From NCBI GenBank assembly GCA_032622095.1, contig CP136067.1:57825899-57889898 (forward strand): a stretch of DNA of 64,000 nt, written 5' to 3'. The notes below the pieces were generated by a model that was given only the letters and a program-made list of their open reading frames with translations, searched no databases and was not told the DNA's origin. The position numbers were made by a program, and so were the translations under genes. Below are positions 35,701 through 46,208 of this stretch, in pieces; positions within the stretch are counted from its first letter, which is position 1; each line of letters opens with the position of its first letter. Origin of the DNA: Siphonodentalium dalli. Its lineage: Eukaryota; Mollusca; Scaphopoda; Gadilida; Siphonodentaliidae.

Positions 35701-36270
35701 TTGAAAACACGCCTACATTCCTTTACTTTCTTAGGATGGGCGTTATTGTTTCGCGATTTCTACTCACCATTACATGTTGATATGTATGAATTATCCATTA
35801 GGGTTTGGCAAGTGATACCCACAGTCAATATAGCGGCAGAAATTGAAAAGAAGCCGATATTATCACATACTAATTTCAACTTTTTGTCATAATATTGATT
35901 TGTATAAACGAAACGGTACATAATATAAGCCATATATTAGTTCCAATGTAAGTCGTAGCCTTTTGGAAGGATGAAAACCCACAATCGCAATGTGGCATTT
36001 CAAAATCCATTCTCCACTAAGGGCTCATACTGGCCGTAACCGTATATAGGTGCGCCGAATAGTCATATTATGACTTCCAAGAATCAAAACAACAGTACCT
36101 GAGCTTATTCTGAATTGCCACATTCAGCATTATCTAGACTCGTTTCCGTCTCTTCGTCAGATTAATCTATCTCACTCACAACAACAGTTCACTACTCTTC
36201 TTTGTAGGAGTGTGCCACTAATCGGAATGTTTCAAACAATACATATACCGGTGTCCAGCTCACGTGTTGG

Positions 36271-38179
36271 TTTCGAAAGCTTGGAATTCTTAGCGAGCTT
36301 CATTCGTGGTATAGCTTATGGTATAATTCAGATGTTACATATGGGGTATATGCGTCATCTTGTGCGATACACTATAAAGGTATTCGGTCGATGCGTATAT
36401 ACTAGCTTTCAGAATGACCTATCTATCTGCGTATTGTCAGCTTTGGTGACCTAATGGGGATAACAACGTGTACACCTGGTGATCTTCCCAAACAGCCACT
36501 GCTCAACATAGGCCTATTGATTTGCCCGTGCGACGTGACCTTGACCTTCAAAACTCATATCTCGGGATCCGCAGTGCTATCACGCCGGATTTAGCACTGC
36601 GATGCAGGGAGGATAACTCTATATTCATACGTCGACGAACGTTAGCAATTTGCAGGCATGCAATTACGCATCGTGTATTTTTCCCAAAATTATAACATTT
36701 ACAATATATATTGTCAATTTGCAGGCTATTAAAAATCGTGCATCTATCCCAAAATATATCATTTATTACAATTTCTGATATATAAATTTTGTTACAGCTA
36801 ATATTCTTAGGTCTATTGTCGATAGATTTATTTTTTGTATATTCACACCACGCATAGGCTCAAGCTGTTTACATTTACCCCGCGGGTCTGGAATCTCATC
36901 CAAGAATCCATTTAGCTGAAATGATACTTCGTTGTTGCGAAATGGAATCTACCGGTGGCCCCAAGCCGTCAATGTCAACAACATCGAAATTGTTCAACTT
37001 TGACTGCGAGAAAATAATTAGTTAAAATTTACCACACAATGCTAATTTATCTTTACGTTGAAGCTTGATAATTAATGAGCGTGTGTATATGAGGCGCGTT
37101 TACATACTTTAGTGGAAATCAAATCGGGTAAAACTGGCGGATTTTTACGGACGAAATTTGATACATAGGGTATCTCGGTATCCGCTGGGCCGATTTCCCG
37201 GTATCCGCTTGCCCAATTTCCACCATTTTTGGGGTGTTGGTGTTGGAAAATTGCCAGACGGATTTTGACAAAATTTGATACTTAGTGGACCATAGTGGTA
37301 ATTGTTTCCAGGGAGTGTTTTGGACGGGTAAAATCGTGACCCCACCTGACCTTGACCTTCAAAATGGTCAATTCAATGTCAAAGCCCGGACGAAGTCGGG
37401 TCACCTTCTAGTATATATATATAAAGCTATATGATCATAAAGGTCGCGTTCCCCAACGGCCACAGCCATTGCCATCGAGAATGTAAATTGTTCTTTAAAT
37501 ACATAGTGAAATAAATGCACCACAGTTCCTGACATTTTCTTGAATAATACCGCCCACATACTGACACTAACCCCGAGAAAGGATAACAAAACACGCATAC
37601 ATTCATGCTATAAAGACATTATCGTTTAGTCCATCCGACTGTTTTGAGGGAGGCTAGCATATTATTATCCAGACAAAAGTGTACGTAGTTGAATCAGAAA
37701 GGCTTCGAAACGGATGTGGAATACAACCTTACCACACCAAATAAAACCGACACGCATGACATTCGATATCTTAAACATGCACCAGGTGTAAGGGTGGTGT
37801 ATACAGTGGCCCATTTCATTCCCACTATCATGGCGCATGTCCACAAACTAGCACCGCGAGCATTGTTCTTCTCTGCTGGGAGATATTCGACGAGACAACT
37901 GCGGGGCGTCACACAGTTTGCTTCGGATAATGGTCAAGAAGTGTGGGTAGTCTGTACACTAGGGTCTTCTCCTTAGCAGACAGACATATGTCCAAGGGAA
38001 TGAGACAGCTAGCAACCTTCGAAACACTGTCGAAGTTTTCCACATATGCCAATGCGTTCGCTGAGTTTGTGAGTTGACGAACCATCTATTGAGAAGTGAC
38101 TAGCTAACTGGTTCGCCAGGTGTACATGTCGTTATCCCATGGGGTATGAGACACATACATAGAGAAGACCTTCTGTAAG
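36271..38179. other. Single-copy centre of the TTAA element
   Basis: 1.9 kb with no recognisable protein. It holds a ~67-bp direct duplication (CAATTTGCAGGC at 36648 and 36715) and a Helitron-like end at 37384-37411. The longest frame (37689-37976, 95 codons) has no motif. Confidence 0.45.
37384..37411 (+). mobile_element. Helitron-like 3' end
   Basis: A short stem (GCCCGGAC..GTCGGGT) is followed ten bases later by CTAG and then T. This fits the Helitron rule of a terminal hairpin, CTRR end and insertion before T. Upstream ACCTTGACCTTCAAAATGG is typical of molluscan Helitron tails as I remember them. The 5' TC end could not be located. Confidence 0.4.
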
Positions 38180-39819
38180 CTAGACACCGGAAAATGAATT
38201 GTTTGAAACGTTATGATTAGAGGGACCCTACTCCCAGGAAGTGGTGAATACTTTGTCGGTGTGAGCAACCTAGATTTATCAGACAAAGAAATGGAAGCTG
38301 GTCCAGATAATTATGGACGTGACGTGGCAAATCAGAATCTGTTATCAGGTAATTGTTCTGATATAACTATTCGGCGCACATACGCTTACGGCCATTATCG
38401 GCGCTAAGTGGAGACTGGATTTCGAAATGCCACATCGCGATATTAATGGTGGTGTTTCATCTTTCCAGAAGGATACGAGCTATGTTATGCGTTTTGATAC
38501 CTTCAGGTTGAACTAGTAGATGGTTTATGTACAGTTTCGTCCATACATACCGATATTATGACAAAAAGTTGAAATTAATATGTGAAAATATCGATTTCTT
38601 TTCAATTTCTAGCCGCCAATTTAGCAGCGATCTTGGCTGTGAGAATCAATTGCCAAACCCTAATGAATACTTCATGTCACTATTCCATATCAACATGTAA
38701 TGGTGGATAGAAATCGCGAAACAATAACGCCCATCGTAAGAAAGTAAAGGAATGTAGACGTGTTTTCAAATTTCGGTCGCCATTTTGGCCGCCATCTTTG
38801 ATTTGTAAAACCATTTCTTGCATGAGATGTAAGGTAATTACTTCACCTCGGTATTTCCAACTCAACTGTACGCATGGATGGAGTTGTCTCGATAATAATG
38901 CCCAATGATGTAAATATGAGGGAATTTCGGTGATTTTTCAAAATCTGTCCGCCATTGTGGGCGCCATTTTGGATTTGGGGGACTTTTATTTGGATATGAT
39001 ACAAGGAAAGTTCTTCGCCTAAGTGTTCCCAACTTACAATAGTAAGCAGGTGTGGAGTTGTCATGACAATAATGCTCACTGATGTTTTATTTCTGGTGGC
39101 CATTTTGGCCGCCATCTTGGATTTGGGTAAATATGCCTCAACTCAGGTATAAGAGGAATCCTAGCTCGAGTATCTCCTGCAAATATATATGCATGGGTGT
39201 TGTTATAATAGCAATAACATTCATTGATTCGAAACATAACATCGCGTTATTAACGGAGATACGGCTTTGACCTATGATACCGGCATTTGTGAAAACGTGA
39301 TATCGGACAAAAATATCCCGCAATGAATGCATATTATGGTCCCCATGTGTTCGCCAATGACTCCTCTATATGATAAATGTATAACATGACGCAAAAATTG
39401 TAACATTTTCCCACAGAGACAAACGAAAGGTGGTAACATGTCAGAAAAATAGCATATTTTCACATTTCGGCGGCCATCTTGGCCGCCATATTGGATTCTG
39501 GTGTCGGATTTTTGGCTACTTTGTAAGGGTTGTATATTAGCATAACGAATCGAGCGGAAAACAAGACCGCATGTGCTATAATCTTTACTATAATGGCGAT
39601 CAAAGAGACCTGGTGCATTTAAAAAAAATGGCCGCCATGATGGACGCCATCTTGTCTGGAGTCTCTGCGGCCACTTTTTTTTCTTGTTAACAAGTGAAAC
39701 AAATTAGAGGAGACCTTAACCCTTTGAACCCGAGAGACCGGAATACCCGTCCAATCCTTATATTCCTATATCCCGGGAGACCGTAATACCGGTCCGGAAA
39801 TCAGACGATATTTGACACG

Positions 39820-40230
39820 AAATTACAGCTCAATAAACGCACATATCAACTAGAATTGTACTTCTACTTTGCACACACGTGTCGCATGTTTACCCACGTG
39901 ACTTTGATCGACAAACTGACGACAGAGGGTTTGTTTCTTCGCGCATGCGCAGAGGCCTATTTCGAGAAAAAAAACCCGCTTTTTATCGTCGGAAAAGGGG
40001 ATGTATTTCGTTAGAAATTTCGCGATCAAAGTCCAAATTAACTAGAATAGTGCTTCTATACTTTGCGCGAATGAGTCACATGTTCATACCTCTGATATAT
40101 TAGCAGCCAAATTGGAAACAGGGGGTCTGTTTCTTCGCGCAAGCACACAGGTGCATTTTGAGAAACGCCTTCTATTGTACATAGGCAAAGTGTAAGAATT
40201 TCGTTATAAATATATAGCGCGACCAAACGA
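39820..40230 (+). repeat. ~196-bp direct duplication
   Basis: AACTAGAAT.GT.CTTCTA.CTTTGC and TTTGTTTCTTCGCGCA recur about 190-200 bp apart, with moderate divergence between the units. A (TA)n run follows at 40239. Confidence 0.6.
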
Positions 40231-40290
40231 AGCCGCAATATATATATATATATATACATGTACATGTATATTGAACGTGGAATACGTATA

Positions 40291-40378
40291 GGATATTCCC
40301 CGAGCTGTCGGGCATTCGGAGAAATAATTCACCGAGGCGAAGCCGAGGTGGTTATTTGGACGAATGGCCGACAGCGAG
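40291..40378. repeat. Foldback hairpin
   Basis: GATATTCCCCGAGCTGTCGG is mirrored by CCGACAGCGAGGGGAATATC, with ACCGAGGCG/CGCCTCGG-type pairing near the middle. Confidence 0.65.
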
Positions 40379-41748
40379 GGGAATATCTGGCTTAATCCTC
40401 AGTATTTAAAGAATAACAAGACGAAATTTCATTTTACCTATAGTATTACTTTGAAATTTGTCAATGACATTACAATGTATGATATATTCAACTAAAAGTC
40501 AATAAAAGTTTTAACAAAAAATGTGAACATGACCATTAAACAATTTCCGAATCTGTCAGACAAATAAAGATTTGTACGCAAATTCAGTTGCCACTTTAAA
40601 TAGTGATCTGGAGATTTGGAATTAAAATTGTCATTAAAAATGTGTCAATCGCCATTGACACCTTCCAGTTACAACAAACATTTAATTTGCTTGGCCTGAT
40701 ACTGCTCGTCCTCGCTGCATTGTCTCAAATCAAAATTGTCGCATTGAGTTGGTATGCACTGAGCCGCGTTGACAATCCAGTTATGATGAGTGGTTATCGG
40801 GATATCAGTTATAGGTAGCCCCAAACATGATATTGCCTTTGTCGCCGATTAGCTTACCCCACGCTTTAATCTAATTAATTAACACGTCGTTCTCGGGCGC
40901 ATTTGTAAATTGAATGTGAGAAGAGTGAATTTTGTCAGTAAAACGTACTCGAACAGGGAATGAAGTAATTTTCTAAACTTTCTGTGTCGACGTTATCTAA
41001 ATGGATATTACATAGTTATATGTTATCAGCATGGCGTTCATTTTATAAGCGAAATAAACATCACAAGCACCCGGAGGTAAATGACAATCCAGCCGATGAT
41101 CAAACTGATGTTTTCCGTTAATATTGGAATAAAAAAATCTTTCGATGAGTCGTTTTCGTATTGTACTGTTTATCTGATTTATTTCCATGAATTCGAAGTT
41201 GGATTTACAAGGAGTTCTTGACCAACGTAAGTTATCGAATGAGGTTTATTTACTATAAATATATAGTAGTCGTTACCCGTATAAAACGATCTTCAATTTC
41301 AGCATTTTGACATCAAATTCTTAACATTTTATTAAAATCCATGTAATCAACGTAACTAATCCACTTAAGTTATAGTGTGGTGTACCCGACATTACGAACT
41401 GATTTGGATTATCAACATTTAAATATTTAGCATTTACCAGAAAATTATATTGTGCGAGTGATTCCGTGTTATAAGAAGGCTCCACCTTCGTAAGTTTTTC
41501 ATTATTAGAACAAGTCTCAAATACAATGCAAATGTGTCGTTAAAGATACGGGCGGCGTTGGCGGTGGGTATGCTGTTAAAATATTCCCATCCGTCAAAAA
41601 CCGCCATAAATAGTGAAATATAGACAGACTTTGTTCTTATAGCAATCAGAAATATGACATAAGCAGTATGTTATTGTCGATTTCTTCCCCTTTGGCATGT
41701 AAACAAAAGCAAAACATGTTACGTTTTCTGGCTTTTGTTTAGATCCGG
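40379..41748. other. No gene seen
   Basis: AT-rich sequence up to the retrotransposon's target duplication. Short frames only; no repeat recognised. Confidence 0.4.
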
Positions 41749-41752
41749 ATAT

Positions 41753-41990
41753 TGTAGTACCCTGGCTACAACTCTTGCCCGCATTTACCAGATATACTTA
41801 CACTTTTGTATAAGTCCTTCTTCGGTTCTGGTCTTTGGCCGGCCGGCAAGTATCGGTGTTCTCTGGTTTTTGTTACGTCTGATTGTGTTCATGGTCTAGT
41901 GTCAAGTGTGGCGGGAAATCGGGCTCTAGCCTTGACCTCTCCGACGCCGGTAAATTTACCGGCGACAGGGAGCGTCCAAAAGATGCCACA
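41753..41990 (-). repeat. 3' LTR of the gypsy element
   Basis: 238 bp, TGTAGTACC...GATGCCACA on the plus strand. It has TG...CA ends in either reading and contains GCCGGTAAATTTACCGGC, a perfect palindrome. A TATACAAA-like sequence on the minus strand could be the promoter. Confidence 0.92.
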
Positions 41991-42002
41991 AATCCCCCCA
42001 GT
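41991..42002 (-). other. Polypurine tract
   Basis: ACTGGGGGGATT on the minus strand directly abuts the 3' LTR, the expected place for second-strand priming. Confidence 0.75.
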
Positions 42003-43904
42003 TTTCAAACTAAGGCCCCCCTTTAAGGACTAGGGTTTTCAAGGGCCAGCTTGGGGTTTCATTTCAATTAATTTTATCTGTTAAAAATGTCCACCCCCCA
42101 AATACTCGATATCTTGCAACTACTATAAATGTCCACCCCCCACAAATGACTAGAATTGACATATAAGAAATATATATAAAAATAAACTTATATCAAAACA
42201 TAACAGGTGAAATACAGGACTACAAAAAATATTGGCTCCGGGAGGGCTGTCAAAAATGTTTCCAAGTCCCAAATTTGCCATATATATCTCGGGCTTGATA
42301 TTTGCCCCCTAATCTGATCCCAAATTTAATTTCGGGCTTTATGCCCCTACCAGCCAAAAAGTCCTACGAGGCCTTATGCCTAGGAATTCCAGATACATGT
42401 AGGGCTTTTTGCCCATTTAGTTTTCCACCGATTGGGAAGGGTATCTCTCATCATTCTAGAAACTAATTATAACTAGCCCTCCCAAAAAATAGAGCCATGC
42501 GTTAATTGCCACCTGAGGAAATAGCACCCGTATTTCTGGACTAATTGTCCATATCACAAATTATATCACAATTTAAAATCTACATGATTTAGCTATATAC
42601 AACCTCCCTGGACTACTTGTCCTTGACGGGAGTACAATTCCCCTGTCCGGGGTAAACATAAATCAGCATTGGGACCTACGAAGGTCCCGTATCGGGACCC
42701 GCACAGGTCCCACCGCCATACCTACACGTACGGCCTCATAAATAATCATGGAATCTAGTAAGCCTGGTAACCTTTGTACTCGGGAATAGCCTTCTGGGCT
42801 TAACTTCGGAGCCCATTCCCCTTAATCCTCACTCTCTACCATGCCGCTCATGCCCTGACCCGTATATCTATATACGCTCACTTCCCTCCAATATAATTAA
42901 ATCAATTTCTTCTTTCCTAATGTCATCTTTCTACATAGACCCTTTCCTAATGGGATGTTTCCTTTCTTCTTCAATAACCCCGCCCTTGAAACTACATGTA
43001 TCTCGGGTCTATGCTGTGATCAGAGCATGAGTCACCTCTTCCATACATTCAAGTATATACCAGATATTATGACTAACTCCCAGGGTTACCAAGGCTTACT
43101 AGTGGGATAAATAGTAGTGCGGGTTGTTTAGGCTATGTGCTGGAGTTGTGGCTTGGCTATCTCACGTCGGAACGGATCAACCCAACAACTGGACGGGCAA
43201 TAGGGGAATCCCCTATTCTAGCCCTCCGAACGTCCTTTAAGAACTAATCCAATCTTGTATGAATGATTCCCTGCCCAACAATATCCAAAAGTCATAACTG
43301 ATACCCCCAAGAAGGGTTATGGTGTACTCCATGACCCCTAATCGTGTCGTAATGAATCGAGCAAGGGTGGAAAGAGGGCAGGAGGCTACCCTACTAATTC
43401 CCCGAAAAAATCTCAAAGTCTTGTGTGATCCAAAATTTTGAACCAATAGTAACTTTACTGTTTGTTAAGAAACCAACAAATTCTGTTAACCATATCTGGA
43501 CTCACTATGTGAACAATAGATGATCTGTCTTTTCTATTGTTATCCCAAAACAATAATTTAAATACAAGTTTGATATCTGATAGTTCCGGGCCATGCCCAA
43601 TACACCATGGTTCTACTAATGCCAACAGGGAACTCGTTCCCATATCTAGAATTTAGGGCCCCAATATTTCAAGTCTTTGTGCCTGCCTATCTGGACGTAT
43701 TACCTTAGTGTGGGTCGAAACCCTCAACAGGAGCCTCGGTCAAACAAACAGTTACTACATAGTGAAGATGCGGGCCGAAGCCCTGTTCACTTGTGTAACC
43801 ACTCGACCATTCAATTAGTTAACAAATATCCATCGACCGAGGACTCCGAAAACTGCAACCTGTGAGACAGCCACTCCCAGCCTAGTACTTATTTACAACC
43901 CCCA
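42003..43904 (-). other. Long 3' non-coding region of the gypsy element
   Basis: 1.9 kb between the third ORF and the polypurine tract, with no frame over 70 codons that looks real. GGGACCTACGAAGGTCCCGT and neighbours at 42670-42712 can fold. It may carry export, packaging or splicing signals, but none can be named. Confidence 0.6.
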
Positions 43905-46160
43905 CTACCGGTTTGGGGCCTGAAACCTGAACAATTGTTCAGCATTTCTAGCCGCCCACCTTACGACATTGACCGGGTCAAGGTTCCGCATTCGGGCAAC
44001 AAGGTCCACTATGGACCCCATGCCGCTAAATGGGAGGAAATGAAACCCTCCCGCCACTTGCGGAACGTTGCAAGTCAGTAACAGCCGGCTCAACGGGATG
44101 CTATCCAGACCCACATAGTGGTCCAGATTAGCACGCGTCGTGCTGGGCCCCAATGCAAAATACACATTGTTGGGCGATACTCCACTCCAACTTGAAACTG
44201 TAGTGGCATCGCCCACAAAATCCTGCAGTATTACCGGGCCCCTAAAGCCCGACTCCCTGACAATTGATCTGGCTGCGCTGTGGGCATCTAGCCCAAATGG
44301 GTCGCAACCAGGACCCTTGACGGCCACATACAGTGGCAATCCATTAGCCCCTGCCAGACGGGCGAACTGCCCCAAAGCCCAGTTTTGCAACTGATGGGTT
44401 GAGGGCGGGGCAGTTCTGTCCAGACCAGCAGGACCTATGGCGTCCAACCGGGTAGCCATTTGGGTGATGGCAAAGACCACGTCCTCCAACTCACCCAGAT
44501 CCGTTCCTATAAAATCCGGGCTCATGCCCATGGCTACCCGAAAATTCAGTGGTACTGTTGGTACATGGATGGGAGCGGCCCTACCGGGCCAATCCCCAAA
44601 CAGCAGCACGCCACCTGCGGCCACTAGAGGATATGGATCCCCAGGCCTCGGAACTGCCGACAACAGATCGTCGGGCAGCACCAGGGTGCCCGCGGGAAAC
44701 CCCACCCGGACCTGGTCCAGGTGCATCCCCATGTCCCAATAGTACTCGGATGCCCGCTGAGCGTCCGAGCTCCACCGAAAACGTGGCTGACCCATGCATG
44801 TAAAGAGCAACTCTGGTGGTGACTGCTCACGTGAGTTTGCCCTTACCGAGGCCTCAGGTGATGCCTCACGAACCGGGCTAATAGCCCTTGGGTCAGCCCT
44901 AACAACAGGCTGGGGCTCCGGACCCCTTTGAGGTTCGGGCTCCAGCCCCCCATCAGCATTTGGAGCAAGCTCCGGGTGTTCCACTACAGGGCCCTGGACT
45001 GGGGCCTCCAACTCTACCTCCTCCTCCTGGACGGGCGTTACTGGGCGACTATACCCAGATGGGAGACCGACAGGGGCCACACGCCCGTCCAGCCACATGC
45101 GGAGCCACAAAAGGACCCGCCAGTGGTACAAGAAGGTGAAGTTGGTGACCCCAGAGGCCCCCAAGGTACCATCCGTAGTGAAGGATGTTGGCCGGAGATC
45201 GTAGGTCCCCTCCATGTTCCGGATGTGGGCCCGCATCAGCGGGCTCGCTAGGAACGGAAGAGGGCCCCCGTTCTCTAGCACCACCTGCGTTATAGCCTCT
45301 AGGCTCAACCCGAGGGGCCTAACGAACTCCAGGAGCGCGTTCGTCTGAACCGACACGGTAACAGCCGAACGACGCTCCAAGGGTTCCCACAGAAGCCTCG
45401 GCACGTGTTGCTCGCAGTGGCGTCTAATGCCACGGACCGACTCCCCACACAGGCTACAGATGGAATCGTTGCCCCGTTTGGTTTTACGACCGGGCCTAGG
45501 CTCCGCCCAGCCCGGTGTAACACCTTCCTCACTGACTGTCCCTGTGGGAGGACGGCCCGTGGCCCCAGCAGCCACGCAAACAACCTCTGTTGCCTTCCTG
45601 GTTTCACGGGGAGGCGGCATATCACCTGTGTCGGTGGGCCGAACCCCCGCATAACCACCCCCGTTGTCCCCCTCACTTGCAGAGCCCCCTACTGGGCCCT
45701 CTACTGGGACATCCACCAAGGGCTCCATTTCCTCAGGTGGAGGACTAGTGCTGCCCGATGTTTTGGGCTTCACTTTAGGCCTAGCACCGTCCCCAATGAC
45801 TGGGTTCGGCTCTAGTCCATACACTTTGGGCCTAGCACCGCCCCCTACTACGGGGTACGGATCTGGTCCATCGTCCCGGGATCCCAAGGTGATCCCTCTC
45901 CCCGGAGTACCCCTTACCACTTTAGTGGGAGTAGATGCCGTCCCACTCTTCGGTGAAGTGTGGGGGCGTTTAGCCACTTCCATTTGGGCGCCCGACAGGG
46001 GTAGCTGGGCCTCCAAGGGCCCTTCTACCACCGCCCCGCCCACATACACTACTGTCTGAATGTCAGACGGGCTTGTCGTAGGTGCGGAGGCCCGTGCGGG
46101 CTCCGACCTAGGGGCCTTTTCTAGGGCCCAAGCCCGTTTCTCCTCCTCGGAACTTGACAT
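43905..46160 (-). CDS. Third ORF: zinc finger plus TatD-nuclease-like domain lacking metal ligands
   Basis: 751 aa from an ATG 48 bp after the pol stop. It starts with a Pro/Gly-rich region with duplicated ARPKV blocks, then C-x2-C-x9-H-x3-H (235-252), a helical segment, another acidic Pro-rich linker, and from about 472 a stretch that tracks the TatD hydrolase fold. The landmarks are DMGMHLD (TatD: D-S-H-x-H-L-D), VAMGMSP, AIGPAGLD (TatD: GEIGLD), GLPLYVAVKG (TatD: LPL-x-x-H), VILQDFVG (TatD: HCF-x-G), IPLSRLLLTCNVP (TatD: LLLETD-x-P) and a closing ARNAEQLF. Of the usual ligands, the first His, Glu, both later His and the Asp are replaced, so catalysis is unlikely. It sits where env would be, but shows no signal peptide or membrane segment. 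Function unknown; nucleic-acid binding is a guess. Confidence 0.7.
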   Translation of the reverse strand: MSSSEEEKRAWALEKAPRSEPARASAPTTSPSDIQTVVYVGGAVVEGPLEAQLPLSGAQMEVAKRPHTSPKSGTASTPTKVVRGTPGRGITLGSRDDGPDPYPVVGGGARPKVYGLEPNPVIGDGARPKVKPKTSGSTSPPPEEMEPLVDVPVEGPVGGSASEGDNGGGYAGVRPTDTGDMPPPRETRKATEVVCVAAGATGRPPTGTVSEEGVTPGWAEPRPGRKTKRGNDSICSLCGESVRGIRRHCEQHVPRLLWEPLERRSAVTVSVQTNALLEFVRPLGLSLEAITQVVLENGGPLPFLASPLMRAHIRNMEGTYDLRPTSFTTDGTLGASGVTNFTFLYHWRVLLWLRMWLDGRVAPVGLPSGYSRPVTPVQEEEVELEAPVQGPVVEHPELAPNADGGLEPEPQRGPEPQPVVRADPRAISPVREASPEASVRANSREQSPPELLFTCMGQPRFRWSSDAQRASEYYWDMGMHLDQVRVGFPAGTLVLPDDLLSAVPRPGDPYPLVAAGGVLLFGDWPGRAAPIHVPTVPLNFRVAMGMSPDFIGTDLGELEDVVFAITQMATRLDAIGPAGLDRTAPPSTHQLQNWALGQFARLAGANGLPLYVAVKGPGCDPFGLDAHSAARSIVRESGFRGPVILQDFVGDATTVSSWSGVSPNNVYFALGPSTTRANLDHYVGLDSIPLSRLLLTCNVPQVAGGFHFLPFSGMGSIVDLVARMRNLDPVNVVRWAARNAEQLFRFQAPNR

Positions 46161-46208
46161 GTCTGTCAGTCAAGTCAATTATTTTTCTGGAAAAGCGAAA
46201 TGCATAAT

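Larger units (their letters stand above)
34730..39715. mobile_element. TTAA-flanked long inverted-repeat element, 5.0 kb
   Basis: The ends GGTCTCCTCTAATTT and the exact inverse AAATTAGAGGAGACC are flanked by TTAA (34726-34729, 39716-39719). Arms run about 34730-36270 and 38180-39715, closely matching outside and diverging inward. The centre is 1.9 kb. No transposase is visible. TTAA target choice points to Kolobok or piggyBac-type machinery acting in trans. A small deletion near 39085 distinguishes the arms, showing they are not a copying artefact. Confidence 0.8.

Noticed and set aside
39716-39735. TTAACCCTTTGAACCC as a piggyBac end
   Set aside because: The TTAA is explained by the target duplication of the 34730-39715 element, and CCCTTTGAACCC continues the older repeat seen at 57580.
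44140-46059. Several 70-136 codon frames on the plus strand
   Set aside because: Antisense shadows of the third gypsy ORF, which is GC-rich and long; no motifs.
43905-46160. Third gypsy ORF as an envelope protein
   Set aside because: No signal peptide, membrane segment or furin-like site; the C-terminal half tracks the TatD fold instead.
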